Assembly: GCF_015070375.1 (NCBI RefSeq) | Contig: NZ_JADCLL010000007.1 | Coordinates: 164,951-228,950, forward strand | Direction: 5' to 3' | DNA: 64,000 bases | Source: Nocardioides kribbensis | Lineage (GTDB): Bacteria > Actinomycetota > Actinomycetes > Propionibacteriales > Nocardioidaceae | Shown: one piece after another, positions 28,355 through 39,477 of the stretch | Numbering within the stretch: position 1 is the first letter of the stretch | Layout: every line of letters starts with the position of its first letter | The notes under the pieces: generated by a model | The model's database searches: none | What the model was told of the DNA's origin: nothing | The model's input: only the letters and a program-made list of their open reading frames with translations | Translations under genes and position numbers: made by a program

Positions 28355-30175
28355 ATGCGACACCACGGGCGGCGTGGCGAGCGGTGCGGGCGCCGACGCG
28401 GCGCGGGTGCGCTCGTCGGTGCCCTGGTCGGCTCGCTCGTGCTCGGGGGGTGCAGCCCCGACTCCGAGGCGGAGTCGGCGCGCACGTCCGAGGCCCCCGC
28501 CTCCGAGGCCGGTCGCGCGGCGTCGGCCGCCCCCGCCGGCCCGACCGCCACCCTCGCCTTCGCCGGCGACGTCCACCTCGAGGGCGCCCTGCGCGGGCTC
28601 TCGGAGCGCCCCCGCTCCACCCTCGGGCCGATGTCGCGGGTGCTGCGCGGCGCCGACCTCGCGATGGTCAACCTCGAGAGCGCGCTGACCCGCCCCGGCA
28701 CCGGCGCCCCGGCCGCCAAGGAGCTGGAGGACCCGTCACTGCGCTACTGGTTCCGCAGCCCGCCCTCCGCCCTCGACCTGCTCGACCGCTCCGGTGTCGA
28801 CGTCGTCTCGGTCGCCAACAACCACGGCGCCGACTACGGCGCGGCCGGCCTGCGCGACACCCTGGCGATCGCCGCCGACAGCCCCGTGGGCGTGGTCGGC
28901 GTCGGCGCCGACCCCACCGCGGCCTTCACCCCCCACCGCGTCGAGGTCGAGGGCCTCGGCGTCGGCGTGCTGGCCGCCGACTCCTCCCCGCTCGAGAGCG
29001 CCGACCCGACCTGGAGCGTGCGGGAGGGCGCCGGACCCGGCCTCGCCGCGGCCCGCACCCCCGACGCCCCCCGTCTGCTCGCGGCCGTGCGCGACTCCGC
29101 CGCCACCGACGACGTCACGGTCGTCTACCTGCACTGGGGGGAGGAGGGCGCCGCCTGCCCCACCCCGCTCCAGCAGGACCTCGCCGCCTCGCTCGCCGAG
29201 GCCGGCGCCGACGTCGTCGTCGGCTCCCACTCCCACCAGCTCCAGGGCGGGGGGCTGCTCGACGACGCCTACGTGGGCTACGGCCTGGGCAACTTCCTCT
29301 GGTACCACGGCCGGCAGGCCGAGACCGGCGTGCTCGAGGTCGAGGTCTCCGCCGATGCCGTCGAGGGCGTCACCTGGCGGCCGGCGCTCATCCCCGAGCC
29401 CGGCGGACAGCCCCAGCCGGTCACCGGCGCGGCCCGTGGCGAGGCCGTCGCCGACTGGCGCCGCCTGCGCGGCTGCACCGGCCTCGAGCCCGGCCCCGGC
29501 GCCGCCGCCGAGCCCGGCGGGCAGCCCGACCCGACCCAGCAGCCCGACCCGACCCAGCAGCCCGCCCCTCCGGCGACCGAGGCGCTGCCGGCGTACCGCT
29601 CCGAGGTGCGCCGGATCGGGCCGGCCGTGCGCCGCAGCATGCTCGGCTCCAGCCACCGCCCCACCTGTCCGGTGCCGCTGACCGACCTGCGCCAGCTGCG
29701 GATGTCCTACGTCGGCTTCGACGGAGCGGCCCGCACCGGGGCGATGGTCGTGCACGAGGACGTCGCCGAGGAGGTCACGCAGATCTTCCGCACCCTCTAC
29801 CGCGAGCGCTTCCCGATCCGCCGGATGCGGCTCGTCGACGCCTACGGCGGCGACGACGACCGCTCGATGGCGGCCAACAACACCTCGGGCTACAACTGCC
29901 GCACCGTGGCCGGCACCGACCGTTTCTCCGACCACGCCTTCGGCCGCGCCCTCGACATCAACCCGGTGCAGAACCCCTACGTCCTGGGGGGCGAGGTGCT
30001 GCCGCCGGCCGGTCGCGCGTTCGCCGACGTCGACCGCTCCCCCGGTGCCCGCGCCGTGCCGGGCGTCATCGCTCGCGGCGACGTCGTCTTCCGCGCCTTC
30101 GCCTCCCGCGGCTGGGAGTGGGGCGGCGACTACTCCGAGCCCGACTGGCAGCACTGGAGCGCGCCCGCCGGCTGA
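28355..30175 (+). CDS. Lipoprotein fusing CapA-type and M15 peptidase domains
   Basis: 606 residues. The signal peptide is Arg-rich (MRHHGRRGERCGRRR) and ends in lipobox LGGC (Cys33). Residues about 62-345 match the CapA/PgsA metallophosphatase-like family: LAFAGDVHLEG, VNLESALT, VVSVANNHGADYG, YLHWGEE and VGSHSHQLQ. After a Pro linker with repeated PDPTQQ, residues about 430-606 resemble an M15 D-Ala-D-Ala carboxypeptidase: SDHAFGRALDINPVQNPY and WEWGG...WQHW with the zinc ligands. It is probably a cell-wall enzyme on the outer face of the membrane. Confidence 0.85.
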   Translation: MRHHGRRGERCGRRRGAGALVGALVGSLVLGGCSPDSEAESARTSEAPASEAGRAASAAPAGPTATLAFAGDVHLEGALRGLSERPRSTLGPMSRVLRGADLAMVNLESALTRPGTGAPAAKELEDPSLRYWFRSPPSALDLLDRSGVDVVSVANNHGADYGAAGLRDTLAIAADSPVGVVGVGADPTAAFTPHRVEVEGLGVGVLAADSSPLESADPTWSVREGAGPGLAAARTPDAPRLLAAVRDSAATDDVTVVYLHWGEEGAACPTPLQQDLAASLAEAGADVVVGSHSHQLQGGGLLDDAYVGYGLGNFLWYHGRQAETGVLEVEVSADAVEGVTWRPALIPEPGGQPQPVTGAARGEAVADWRRLRGCTGLEPGPGAAAEPGGQPDPTQQPDPTQQPAPPATEALPAYRSEVRRIGPAVRRSMLGSSHRPTCPVPLTDLRQLRMSYVGFDGAARTGAMVVHEDVAEEVTQIFRTLYRERFPIRRMRLVDAYGGDDDRSMAANNTSGYNCRTVAGTDRFSDHAFGRALDINPVQNPYVLGGEVLPPAGRAFADVDRSPGARAVPGVIARGDVVFRAFASRGWEWGGDYSEPDWQHWSAPAG

Positions 30176-30178
30176 GCC

Positions 30179-31489
30179 TCACGCCCGTCGGGCCCCCGCC
30201 GCCCGCCGGGTCGGCTGGCGGTTCGGCTGGCGGGTCGCCTGCCGGGCCTCGCGCACCGCGAGCGCGGCCAGCGCCGTGGTGATCGGCACCGCGGCCATCA
30301 GCCCGAAGGTCGCCACGACGCTGCGCACGACCTCCTGGGCGATCACCTGGTCGGTGACGACGTCGCCCAGCGGGTCGTCGGTGGCGACGACGAGGATGAG
30401 CAGCGGCAGCGCGGAGCCGGCGTAGGCCAGCACGATGGTGTTGATGACCGAGGCGATGTGGGAGCGCCCGACGCGGGTGGCGGCACGGTAGAGCTCGCGC
30501 GCGCCGTAGCCCGGGTTGGCCCGCGCGATCTCCTCCACCGTGGCGGCCTGGGTGACGGTGACGTCGTCGAGCACGCCGAGCGAGCCGATGACGATCCCCG
30601 CGAGCAGGACGCCCTGCACGTTGACGCCGTAGGTCGTGCCGAGCGAGGACGACAGGTCGTCGGAGACCCCGGTCAGCCCCAGCACCGCCACCGAGAGCGC
30701 GGAGAGCAGCCCGGTGAGGGTCAGGGCCGCGATCGTGCCGACCACCGCCACGGTGGTGGACAGGCTCGGCCCGTGGGTCAGGTAGAGCACCGTCAGCACG
30801 ATCGCTGCCGACCCCACGATGGCCACGAGCAGCGGCGACTCCCCCGCCAGGATCGCCGGCACCACGAACCACACCAGCAGTCCGAAGGTCACCCCGAGCC
30901 CCAGCAGCGCCGTCAGCCCGCGCAGCCGCCCGAAGGCCACGACCGCCAGCGCGAAGGCCCCCACCAGCACCGCCAGCCCCGTGCCGCGCTGCCGGTCCAC
31001 GATCGAGTACGACGGGGGCGCCGACTCGTCGACGGAGCCGTCCGGGTCGCGCGCGGCCCCGAGCTCGACCAGCAGCACGTCGTCGCCCTCCCCGACCTCG
31101 ACGGCACCCGCGCCGGTCGGCAGCGGCGTCTCCACCTCGAGCCCGTCGTCGGCGCCGCTGGTCAGCCGCACCGTCGCGGTGCCGCAGGTGCTCGCCGCCG
31201 CGGCACCGCCGGCGCCGGATGCCGGGTCGGCGGCGGGGTCGGGCGTGGTGCCGCCCGTCGCTGCGCTCTCGGGACACTGCTCCACGCTGACCGCGGTGAC
31301 CACGCCCTCGACCTGCTCCAGCGAGCCGGGGGTGTCGGGCCCGGGCAGCGAGCCCGGCCACAGCCAGACCAGGCAGCCCAGCGTCACGAGCGCCAGCGGC
31401 ACGACCACCGCGAGGGCCAGTCGTCGCATGCGGGGCGAGGAGGCCTCAGCCGTCCCCGGTGCTGCGTGTCGCGGGTGGTGCGCACCCAT
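30179..31489 (-). CDS. YibE/F family membrane protein
   Basis: 436 residues. An N-terminal membrane helix is followed by an extracytoplasmic beta-rich part of about 130 residues (VEGVVTAVSVEQC, TGLEVETPLP-like) and then by about seven membrane segments with VGSLGVLDDVTVTQAATVEEIA, the YibE/F signature. The product may act as a transporter; function is not established. ATG 31489 has GAGGGAG at 6 bases, so the longer reading into the upstream hairpin is rejected. It converges with the CapA-M15 gene at 3 bases. Confidence 0.85.
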   Translation of the reverse strand: MGAHHPRHAAPGTAEASSPRMRRLALAVVVPLALVTLGCLVWLWPGSLPGPDTPGSLEQVEGVVTAVSVEQCPESAATGGTTPDPAADPASGAGGAAAASTCGTATVRLTSGADDGLEVETPLPTGAGAVEVGEGDDVLLVELGAARDPDGSVDESAPPSYSIVDRQRGTGLAVLVGAFALAVVAFGRLRGLTALLGLGVTFGLLVWFVVPAILAGESPLLVAIVGSAAIVLTVLYLTHGPSLSTTVAVVGTIAALTLTGLLSALSVAVLGLTGVSDDLSSSLGTTYGVNVQGVLLAGIVIGSLGVLDDVTVTQAATVEEIARANPGYGARELYRAATRVGRSHIASVINTIVLAYAGSALPLLILVVATDDPLGDVVTDQVIAQEVVRSVVATFGLMAAVPITTALAALAVREARQATRQPNRQPTRRAAGARRA

Positions 31490-31502
31490 CGCGGGGCTCC
31501 CT

Positions 31503-31570
31503 CTTACTGATCGTTGGACCCACTGCCTGACCGTCACAACGGTGTGGAAGTGGGTCCAACGGTCAGTAAG
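31503..31570. repeat. 68-base near-perfect hairpin with nested stem
   Basis: The arms at 31503-31524 and 31549-31570 are 22 bases long and match at 21 positions. The 24-base loop contains a second short stem, ACCGT/ACGGT (31530-31534 and 31539-31543). It is richer in A and T than its surroundings. It lies just upstream of the YibE/F start, past the presumed terminator of the clostripain-like gene. It could be a paired regulator site, a transcript barrier or a small mobile remnant. Confidence 0.85.
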
Positions 31571-31582
31571 TGGCGCCGGCGC

Positions 31583-31612
31583 CCGGCCCGCCCGAGCCTA
31601 GCGGCGGGCCGG
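31583..31612 (-). terminator. Hairpin downstream of the clostripain-like gene
   Basis: CCGGCCCGCC and GGCGGGCCGG arms (10 bp, perfect) with a 10-base loop, 7 bases beyond the stop codon at 31620 in the direction of transcription. Confidence 0.55.
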
Positions 31613-31619
31613 CGTCGCC

Positions 31620-33590
<1,971 letters not shown>

Positions 33591-33684
33591 GGCCCGACGC
33601 TAGGACGCGGCGGCCCGCGCCGGGGGCCGAACGGCCCCGGGCCGTGCCCGGTGGCTAGACCAGCGGGCGGGTAGCGTCGGGCGG

Positions 33685-34476
33685 GTGGACGACCTCGGCA
33701 CGGTGTACGACGGACCGCGCCCGGCGCGCCGGGTGGTCTCGCTGGTGCCGTCGCTGACCGAGGCGCTGGCCTCGGTCGACCGCGACGCCGTGGTCGGTGC
33801 GACCGACTGGTGCACCCACCCCGCCGACCTCGGCGCCGCCCGGGTGCGCGGCACCAAAAACCCCGACCTCGCCGCGGTGCGCGCGCTGGAGCCCGACGTG
33901 GTCGTGGCCAACCAGGAGGAGAACCGCGAGCTCGACGTGAGGCGGCTGCGCGAGAGCGGCGTGCGGGTCTGGGTGACCCGCATCGAGACCGTGCCGGAGG
34001 CGGTCGGCTCGATGGAGCGGCTGCTCGACGGTCTCGGCTGGGAGCGCCCGACCTGGCTGGGCGAGGCCCGCAGGCTGTGGTGCGGCCCGGTGCCACCGGT
34101 GTCGCGACGGGTGGCCATCCCGGTGTGGCGCGACCCGTGGATGGTCGTCGGCGCGCGCACCTTCACCGGCGACCTGGCCCGTCGCCTCGGTCTCGACAAC
34201 GTCTTCGCCGACCACCCCGACCGCTATCCCGCCGCCTCCCCGGAGCAGGTCGTCGCGGCCGCCCCTGACGTCGTGCTGCTCCCCGACGAGCCCTACCTCT
34301 TCACCGCCGACGACGGCCCGGAGGTGTTCGCGGGCGGCCCGGACGGCCCGGACGGCCTGGACGGCCTGGACGGCGCGGGCGGCGCGGACGGCGTGGCGAC
34401 CGAGCTGGTCAGCGGTCGGCTGCTGACCTGGTACGGGCCCTCGCTCCTCGAGGCCCACCGCTCCCTGGCCCGCTGA
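33685..34476 (+). CDS. BtuF-like helical-backbone metal/cobalamin-binding protein
   Basis: 263 residues. RRVVSLVPSLTEAL, VVGATDWCTHP, GTKNPDLAAVRALEPDVVVANQEENR and the long central helix resemble class III periplasmic binding proteins of the BtuF/FhuD type. No signal peptide is present, so it appears cytoplasmic, as in related stand-alone actinobacterial genes. A Gly-Asp repeat (GGPDGPDGLDGLDGAGGADG) sits near residue 220. TAGCGT ends 7 bases before the GTG. The 3' end overlaps the acyltransferase by 68 bases. Confidence 0.8.
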   Translation: MDDLGTVYDGPRPARRVVSLVPSLTEALASVDRDAVVGATDWCTHPADLGAARVRGTKNPDLAAVRALEPDVVVANQEENRELDVRRLRESGVRVWVTRIETVPEAVGSMERLLDGLGWERPTWLGEARRLWCGPVPPVSRRVAIPVWRDPWMVVGARTFTGDLARRLGLDNVFADHPDRYPAASPEQVVAAAPDVVLLPDEPYLFTADDGPEVFAGGPDGPDGLDGLDGAGGADGVATELVSGRLLTWYGPSLLEAHRSLAR

Positions 34477-35593
34477 GCCCTGCCGGGGCGCGCGCGGCCA
34501 CCGGGCGCGGCAGCGCGAAGAGCCAGTCGAGGCCGACCGCGAGCAGCAGCCGGTGCAGGGCCAGGCACACCGCCACGGCGGCGGCGGCCACCACCACCGG
34601 CCACGCCAGCGCGAGCACCGGGCTCCCGGGCGGGGGCAGCAGCGCCGGCGCGTGGGCGAGCAGCGCGAGCAGCGGCGAGTGCAGGACGTAGACCGGCAGC
34701 GTCAGCGCCCCGAGGCGCGCCAGCGCGGCCCCGACCCGCGGCCGCTCGGCCAGGGCGACCGCGACGGCGAGGCCCAACGGCACCCCGAGCAGGGCCAGCA
34801 CCAGCAGGTCGGCGCTGCCCGGCAGGCCGGCGGCCCGCTGCGCCGCGAGCAGCGCCACGAAGGCGGCCACGAGCAGCAGCACGCGCCCCGGCCGGCCGGC
34901 GGCGGGACCGGCGAGCCGGCGTACGTCCTGGGGCCGGTAGGCGGCCCAGGCGAAGAACACGAAGTGGGTCAGCACCGCGGCGCGGTTGAGGTCGTCGACC
35001 GGCAGCCACGAGGTCGCCGCGGTGAGCAGGGCCGCCCCCGCGAGGGTCGCCCGCGGCCAGCGCACCAGCAGCCGGGCCAGCACGACGTAGACCGCCAGCG
35101 CGTAGAGGAACCACAGCCCCGTCGAGGCCCAGACCAGGTCGGCCAGCAGCTCCGCGCCGTCCTGGGTGCGGTTGAGCGGCATCGCCCGCTCCACCGAGAA
35201 GTACGCCGCCAGCAGCAGCAGCCACACCGCGTAGACCCACGCGGTCGTGCCCACCCGACGGCGCAGCGCGGGCCACGGCCGGCGCACGACGCCGGCGGCG
35301 AAGAAGCCGCTCACGACGAAGAACAGCGGCATCCGCACCGGCTTGAGGGCCGCCGACAGCTCGTACCAGACCAGCGCCAGCCCGGAGGGGTCGAGCCAGC
35401 CGTCGCCGGCGGCGCGGTCGGTGCCCGGCAGCGGCGGCGGGCCGGGCTCGCCCATGAGCGCCGGCACGTAGAGCTTGCCGACGGCGTGGTGCAGCACGAC
35501 CAGCAGGATGCACGCGCCCTTGGCGACGTCGGCCCAGACCTGACGGTCGGGCTGCCGGTCGGGCTGCCGGGGGGCCGGGGGCGCCGTGGTCAC
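34409..35593 (-). CDS. Acyltransferase 3 family membrane protein
   Basis: 394 residues with about ten membrane segments. The opening QVWADVAKGACILLVVLHHAV has the conserved His region, and PLFFVVSGFFAA and WFLYALAVYVV are typical of the family (OafA-like O-acyltransferases acting on cell-surface glycans or lipids). The GTG start overlaps the cyclase stop in a GTGA, so it is the second gene of that transcript. The C-terminal 20 residues overlap the gene on the opposite strand. Confidence 0.85.
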   Translation of the reverse strand: MTTAPPAPRQPDRQPDRQVWADVAKGACILLVVLHHAVGKLYVPALMGEPGPPPLPGTDRAAGDGWLDPSGLALVWYELSAALKPVRMPLFFVVSGFFAAGVVRRPWPALRRRVGTTAWVYAVWLLLLAAYFSVERAMPLNRTQDGAELLADLVWASTGLWFLYALAVYVVLARLLVRWPRATLAGAALLTAATSWLPVDDLNRAAVLTHFVFFAWAAYRPQDVRRLAGPAAGRPGRVLLLVAAFVALLAAQRAAGLPGSADLLVLALLGVPLGLAVAVALAERPRVGAALARLGALTLPVYVLHSPLLALLAHAPALLPPPGSPVLALAWPVVVAAAAVAVCLALHRLLLAVGLDWLFALPRPVAARAPAGLSGPGSGGPRGARARTRSAADR

Positions 35594-37155
35594 GCGAGGT
35601 CGGCCGGCACGGCCAGCGTGGTCTCGACGGTCCGCCCCCGCAGGACGGCCCGGCCGTGGCGCCGCCACCGCGCGCCCTCCTCGCCGCCCGCGGCCTCGAC
35701 GGTCTCCCACGAGGTCAGCAGCCCGCCGTCGACCTCCTTGGCCAGCTCGGTGAGGCGGGCGGCGGCGTTGACCGCGTCACCGATCACCGTGTACTCCAGC
35801 CGGTCGGTCGTGCCGACGTTGCCGGCCACCGTCTCGCCGGTGTAGACGCCGATGCCGGCCGCGACGTCGGTCTGCTCCTCGGCCAGCCGCTGCGCCATCG
35901 CGCGCCCGGCCGCCAGGGCGCGCGCGGCGTGGTCGGGCAGCTCCACCGGGGCGCCGAAGACGGCCAGCACCGCGTCGCCCATGAACTTGTTGACGAAGCC
36001 GCCGTGGGCGCCGACCTCGTCGACGACCACGGAGAAGAAGCGGTTGAGCACGTCGACCACCTCGGCCGGCTCGCGGTCGGCGGCCATGGAGGTCGAGCCG
36101 ACGAGGTCGACGAAGAGCACGGTGACCACGCGCGAGGCCCCGCCCAGCTCGAGGTCGCCCGCCGCCGCGGCCTCGGCGACGTCGCGCCCGACGTGGCGCC
36201 CGAAGACGTCGCGCAGGTGCTCGCGCTCGCGCAGCCCGTCGGCCATCTCGTTGAAGCCGGCCTGCAGCAGGCCCAGCTCGCTGCCGTCGTAGACCGGCAC
36301 CCGCTGCGACAGGTCACCGGTGCGGACCTGGGCGATGGCGCGGCGCACCGACTCGATGGGGGCCACCACCGAGCGGGCGTTGAGCACGGTGACCAGGAGG
36401 CCGAAGACGAGCACCACCCCGCCCAGCACCAGCACCTCGACGGCCAGCCGGGTGGTGGAGACCCCGTCGGTGAGGGCCAGCACGGCCGCGACCATCAGGC
36501 CGACCACGGGGGCGCCGGTGCCGAGCAGCCAGAAGGTCAGCAGCCGGCCGCCGACCCCGAGGCCGCGCGGGCGCCGCGCCGAGGTGTCGCCGGTGAGGGC
36601 GCGCGCCGCGATCGGGCGCAGCGTGAACTCGGTGAGCAGGTAGGCCACCGCGCACACCACCAGCCCGGCGATGGCCACGGTCAGGCCGGTGCTCACCGCC
36701 CGCGAGGGCTGCAGCAGCGCCGAGAGGAGGGTGAAGAGCACGACGGCGGCCAGCCAGAGCCCCGCCTGGAGCAGGGTCAGGCGCAGCGGCACCCGCAGCG
36801 TGCGGAGCCGGTCGCGCGGGGTGGGCTCCTCGCCGCGGGTGGCCCAGCGCAGGGCCTTGAGGGTGCCCCGGGTGCCGCGGACCGCCCCGAGCACGAGCGC
36901 GAGGCCGACGTAGACCGGGATGGCGATGAAGAGCGCGAGGGCCATGTCGGCCTCCGGCGTCTCCTGGGCGAAGACGAAGGTCGACAGGACGACCACCACC
37001 CCCGCCCCGATGCTGTGGGTGGTGAGCAGGATGACGGTGAGCAGCAGCTGCATCCGCACCCGCAGCGCCCGCAGGCTCTGGTCGGCCGGGCCCAGCAGCC
37101 ACGACCCGAACGGGTTGCGGGCGGCCTGGACGGTGCCGGCGGTCCCAGGGCTCAC
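35590..37155 (-). CDS. Membrane class III adenylate/guanylate cyclase
   Basis: 521 residues. Six membrane segments precede a HAMP domain (about residues 275-330: RSVVAPIESVRRAIAQVRTGDLSQRVPV) and a class III catalytic domain: TVLFVDLVGSTSMA with two metal-binding Asp, FVNKFMGDAVLAVFGAP, GIGVYTGETVAGNVGT and EYTVIGDAVNAAARL. It is close in layout to mycobacterial Rv1318c-type cyclases. It makes cAMP, or possibly cGMP. GTG 37155 is preferred over GTG 37164 because GGAGG is 8 bases before the former and overlaps the latter. Confidence 0.92.
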   Translation of the reverse strand: MSPGTAGTVQAARNPFGSWLLGPADQSLRALRVRMQLLLTVILLTTHSIGAGVVVVLSTFVFAQETPEADMALALFIAIPVYVGLALVLGAVRGTRGTLKALRWATRGEEPTPRDRLRTLRVPLRLTLLQAGLWLAAVVLFTLLSALLQPSRAVSTGLTVAIAGLVVCAVAYLLTEFTLRPIAARALTGDTSARRPRGLGVGGRLLTFWLLGTGAPVVGLMVAAVLALTDGVSTTRLAVEVLVLGGVVLVFGLLVTVLNARSVVAPIESVRRAIAQVRTGDLSQRVPVYDGSELGLLQAGFNEMADGLREREHLRDVFGRHVGRDVAEAAAAGDLELGGASRVVTVLFVDLVGSTSMAADREPAEVVDVLNRFFSVVVDEVGAHGGFVNKFMGDAVLAVFGAPVELPDHAARALAAGRAMAQRLAEEQTDVAAGIGVYTGETVAGNVGTTDRLEYTVIGDAVNAAARLTELAKEVDGGLLTSWETVEAAGGEEGARWRRHGRAVLRGRTVETTLAVPADLA

Positions 37156-37256
37156 TCCAGCCACCTCCGTCCGGCCTCCGTGGGGGCCGTCGTCGACGGC
37201 CGTGCTCGGGCCCAGTGTGCCGCACCCGCGGGGCGCGGCTCAGCCGAACCCGCAGG

Positions 37257-38141
37257 TCACAGCGCCCAGCCCACGCCCGTCAGCTCCTCGGAGACGTCCC
37301 ACAGCCGTCGAGCCGCGCCGTCGTCGGCCGCCTCCAGCGAGCGCGAGGCCGGTGCGGGGGCGCCGCGGAGCCCGCCGAGCCGCGACGGACCGACGTAGGT
37401 GCCGCCGACGAGGTCGTAGGTCGCCGCCATCACCGAGGGGCGCGCCCCCTCCTCGGCGCTGGTCGCGACGACGCGGTTGCCCACCGCCATCAGGGTGTTC
37501 ATCAGCGGCACGGCGTGGTGCGACTGGAGGTTGGTCGCGGCGTAGCCCGGGTGCGCGGCGGTCGCGCGCACCGCGGAGCCGGACGCACCGAGGCGTCGCT
37601 GGAGCTCGGCGGTGAAGAGGAGGTTGGCCAGCTTGCTCTGCTGGTAGGCCCGCCCCGGCGAGTAGGAGCGCTCCAGGAAGAGGTCGTCGAAGTCCAGCGG
37701 CGGGCCCTTGTGCAGCGCCGAGGACACCGACACCACCCGGTCGGCCACATGGGGCAGCAGCAGGTTGACCAGCGCGAAGTGGCCCAGGTGGTTGGTGCCG
37801 AGCTGGAGCTCGAAGCCGTCGGCCGTGCGGCCCTGGGGCACCATCATGATCCCGGCGTTGGCCACCACGCCGTGCAGCGGACGCTCCCAGCCCTCGGCCA
37901 GGGCCCGCACCGAGGCCAGGTCGGCCAGGTCGAGCGCGGCGACCTCCACCGACCCCCGGCCGCCGAGGCCGACGCGGACCTCCTCGGCCGCGGCCCGCCC
38001 CTTGGCGGCGTCGCGGGCGGTCATGACCACGTGGGCGCCGGCGGCCGCCAGCATCCGGGAGGTCTCCAGGCCGAGCCCGGAGTTGGCGCCGGTCACCAGC
38101 CAGGTGCGGTCGGTCTGGTCGGGCACGAGGAAGTCGCTCAT
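37257..38141 (-). CDS. Short-chain dehydrogenase/reductase
   Basis: 294 residues. TWLVTGANSGLGLETSRML (TGxxxGxG), NAGIM, VSVSSALH and YQQSKLAN (YxxxK) are intact. The wide GVHGVVANAGIM-type core and C-terminal region with DVSEELTG place it with the retinol-dehydrogenase/protochlorophyllide-reductase-like SDRs of actinobacteria. The substrate is unknown. It lies 34 bases from the ferredoxin-reductase gene but has its own ATG, so the transcript may continue. Confidence 0.88.
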   Translation of the reverse strand: MSDFLVPDQTDRTWLVTGANSGLGLETSRMLAAAGAHVVMTARDAAKGRAAAEEVRVGLGGRGSVEVAALDLADLASVRALAEGWERPLHGVVANAGIMMVPQGRTADGFELQLGTNHLGHFALVNLLLPHVADRVVSVSSALHKGPPLDFDDLFLERSYSPGRAYQQSKLANLLFTAELQRRLGASGSAVRATAAHPGYAATNLQSHHAVPLMNTLMAVGNRVVATSAEEGARPSVMAATYDLVGGTYVGPSRLGGLRGAPAPASRSLEAADDGAARRLWDVSEELTGVGWAL

Positions 38142-38175
38142 GGGTCCCAGCCTAGGAAGCAGGCCCAGGAGCGGC

Positions 38176-39477
38176 CTAGGAAGCGGGCCCGGCGGCGCGC
38201 CCGGCGGCCCGCTCGCGCCGCGCCGCGGCATGGGCCAGCGCGTCGTCCCACGAGCCGCCCCGCATCACCTGGGTCCGGTACTTCATGATCTCCGCCGGGG
38301 CGTCGACCGCCAGCGCGCCGATCAGCCGGTCGCCGCGGCGGTAGAGCGCCACCCAGCGTCCGGCCGCGGTCGGGTCGCCGTCGACGACGAGCACCTCGTC
38401 GGCCACCGGCGAGCCGATCATCTGGATCCGCACGTCGTACCAGTCGGACCAGAAGAAGGGCACCGTCGCGTACGCCGCCGCGGCGGCCGGGTCGAGCGCG
38501 TTGCGCGCGGCCGCGGCTCCCTGGTCGGCGGCCCCGGTCCAGTTCTCCAGCCGCTGGGTCTCCCCCATCGTGGCGTTGGGCCAGCGCACCACGTCGCCCG
38601 CGGCCCACACCCCCGGGGCGCCGGCCCACAGCGTCTCGTCGCAGACGACACCGTCGTCGAGGCGCAGCCCGGAGCCCTCCAGCCAGCCGGTGGCGGGCAC
38701 GACCCCGATGCCGACGACCACCAGGTCGGCCGGCCGCACCGTGCCGTCGTCGAGCACGACCCGCTCCACCCGGCCCGCGCCGTCGCCCTCGACCGAGGCG
38801 ACGCCGACGCCGGTGAGCAGGCGGGTGCCGTGGCGCTCGTGGATGGCGGCGACGTGGGCGCCCAGCTCCGCGCCCACGGCCCTCGCCAGCGGCGTGGGCT
38901 GGGCCTCCACCACGGTGACGTCGAGGCCCCGGCCCCGGGCCGCGGAGGCGACCTCGGAGCCGATGAACCCCGCGCCCACCACGACCGTGCGTGCCCGCGC
39001 CTCGAGGGCGCGCCGCACCGCGCGGGCGTCGTCGAGGGTGCGCAGCGGGTGCACGCCGTCGAGGTGGTCGGTGCCGGGCAGGCGCCGCGCCGTCGACCCG
39101 GTGGCGAGCACGACGGCGTCGTAGGCCACCTCGCGCCCGCCGACGTGGACGACGCGCGCGGCGGTGTCGAGCGCGGTGGCCGGCCGGCCGAGCAGCAGAT
39201 CGACCCCGAGCTCCTCGCGCAGGTGGGCCTCCTCGCGCAGGTAGGGCGCCGCGGGCTCCGACCCGGGGCCGGCCCCGAGGTGCGCCTTGGACAGCGGCGG
39301 GCGGTCGTAGGGCAGGTGCTCCTCGGCGCCGACCAGCGTGATCGACCCGGCGAACCCCGCCTTGCGGGCCGACTCGACCGCGCGCAGCCCGGCGAGCGAG
39401 GCGCCGACCACGACCAGTCGGCCCGTGGCCGGGTCGGGCGGCGCGCCGCGGTCGGGCGCCGACCCCGGAGCGGTCAC
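38176..39477 (-). CDS. Ferredoxin reductase-type FAD oxidoreductase
   Basis: 433 residues. FAD-binding VVVGASLAGLRAVE, NAD-binding VVVGAGFIGSEVA, the ATG motif VVLATGSTARRLPG and the FAD-binding GDVVRWPNATMGE are those of the rubredoxin/ferredoxin reductases serving P450 and dioxygenase systems. The C-terminal domain (FFWSDWYDVRIQMIG) is the family's reductase tail. The GTG overlaps the ferredoxin stop, so the pair forms an electron-transfer module. No P450 gene is nearby, and the partner oxygenase must be elsewhere. Confidence 0.92.
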   Translation of the reverse strand: MTAPGSAPDRGAPPDPATGRLVVVGASLAGLRAVESARKAGFAGSITLVGAEEHLPYDRPPLSKAHLGAGPGSEPAAPYLREEAHLREELGVDLLLGRPATALDTAARVVHVGGREVAYDAVVLATGSTARRLPGTDHLDGVHPLRTLDDARAVRRALEARARTVVVGAGFIGSEVASAARGRGLDVTVVEAQPTPLARAVGAELGAHVAAIHERHGTRLLTGVGVASVEGDGAGRVERVVLDDGTVRPADLVVVGIGVVPATGWLEGSGLRLDDGVVCDETLWAGAPGVWAAGDVVRWPNATMGETQRLENWTGAADQGAAAARNALDPAAAAAYATVPFFWSDWYDVRIQMIGSPVADEVLVVDGDPTAAGRWVALYRRGDRLIGALAVDAPAEIMKYRTQVMRGGSWDDALAHAAARRERAAGRAAGPAS

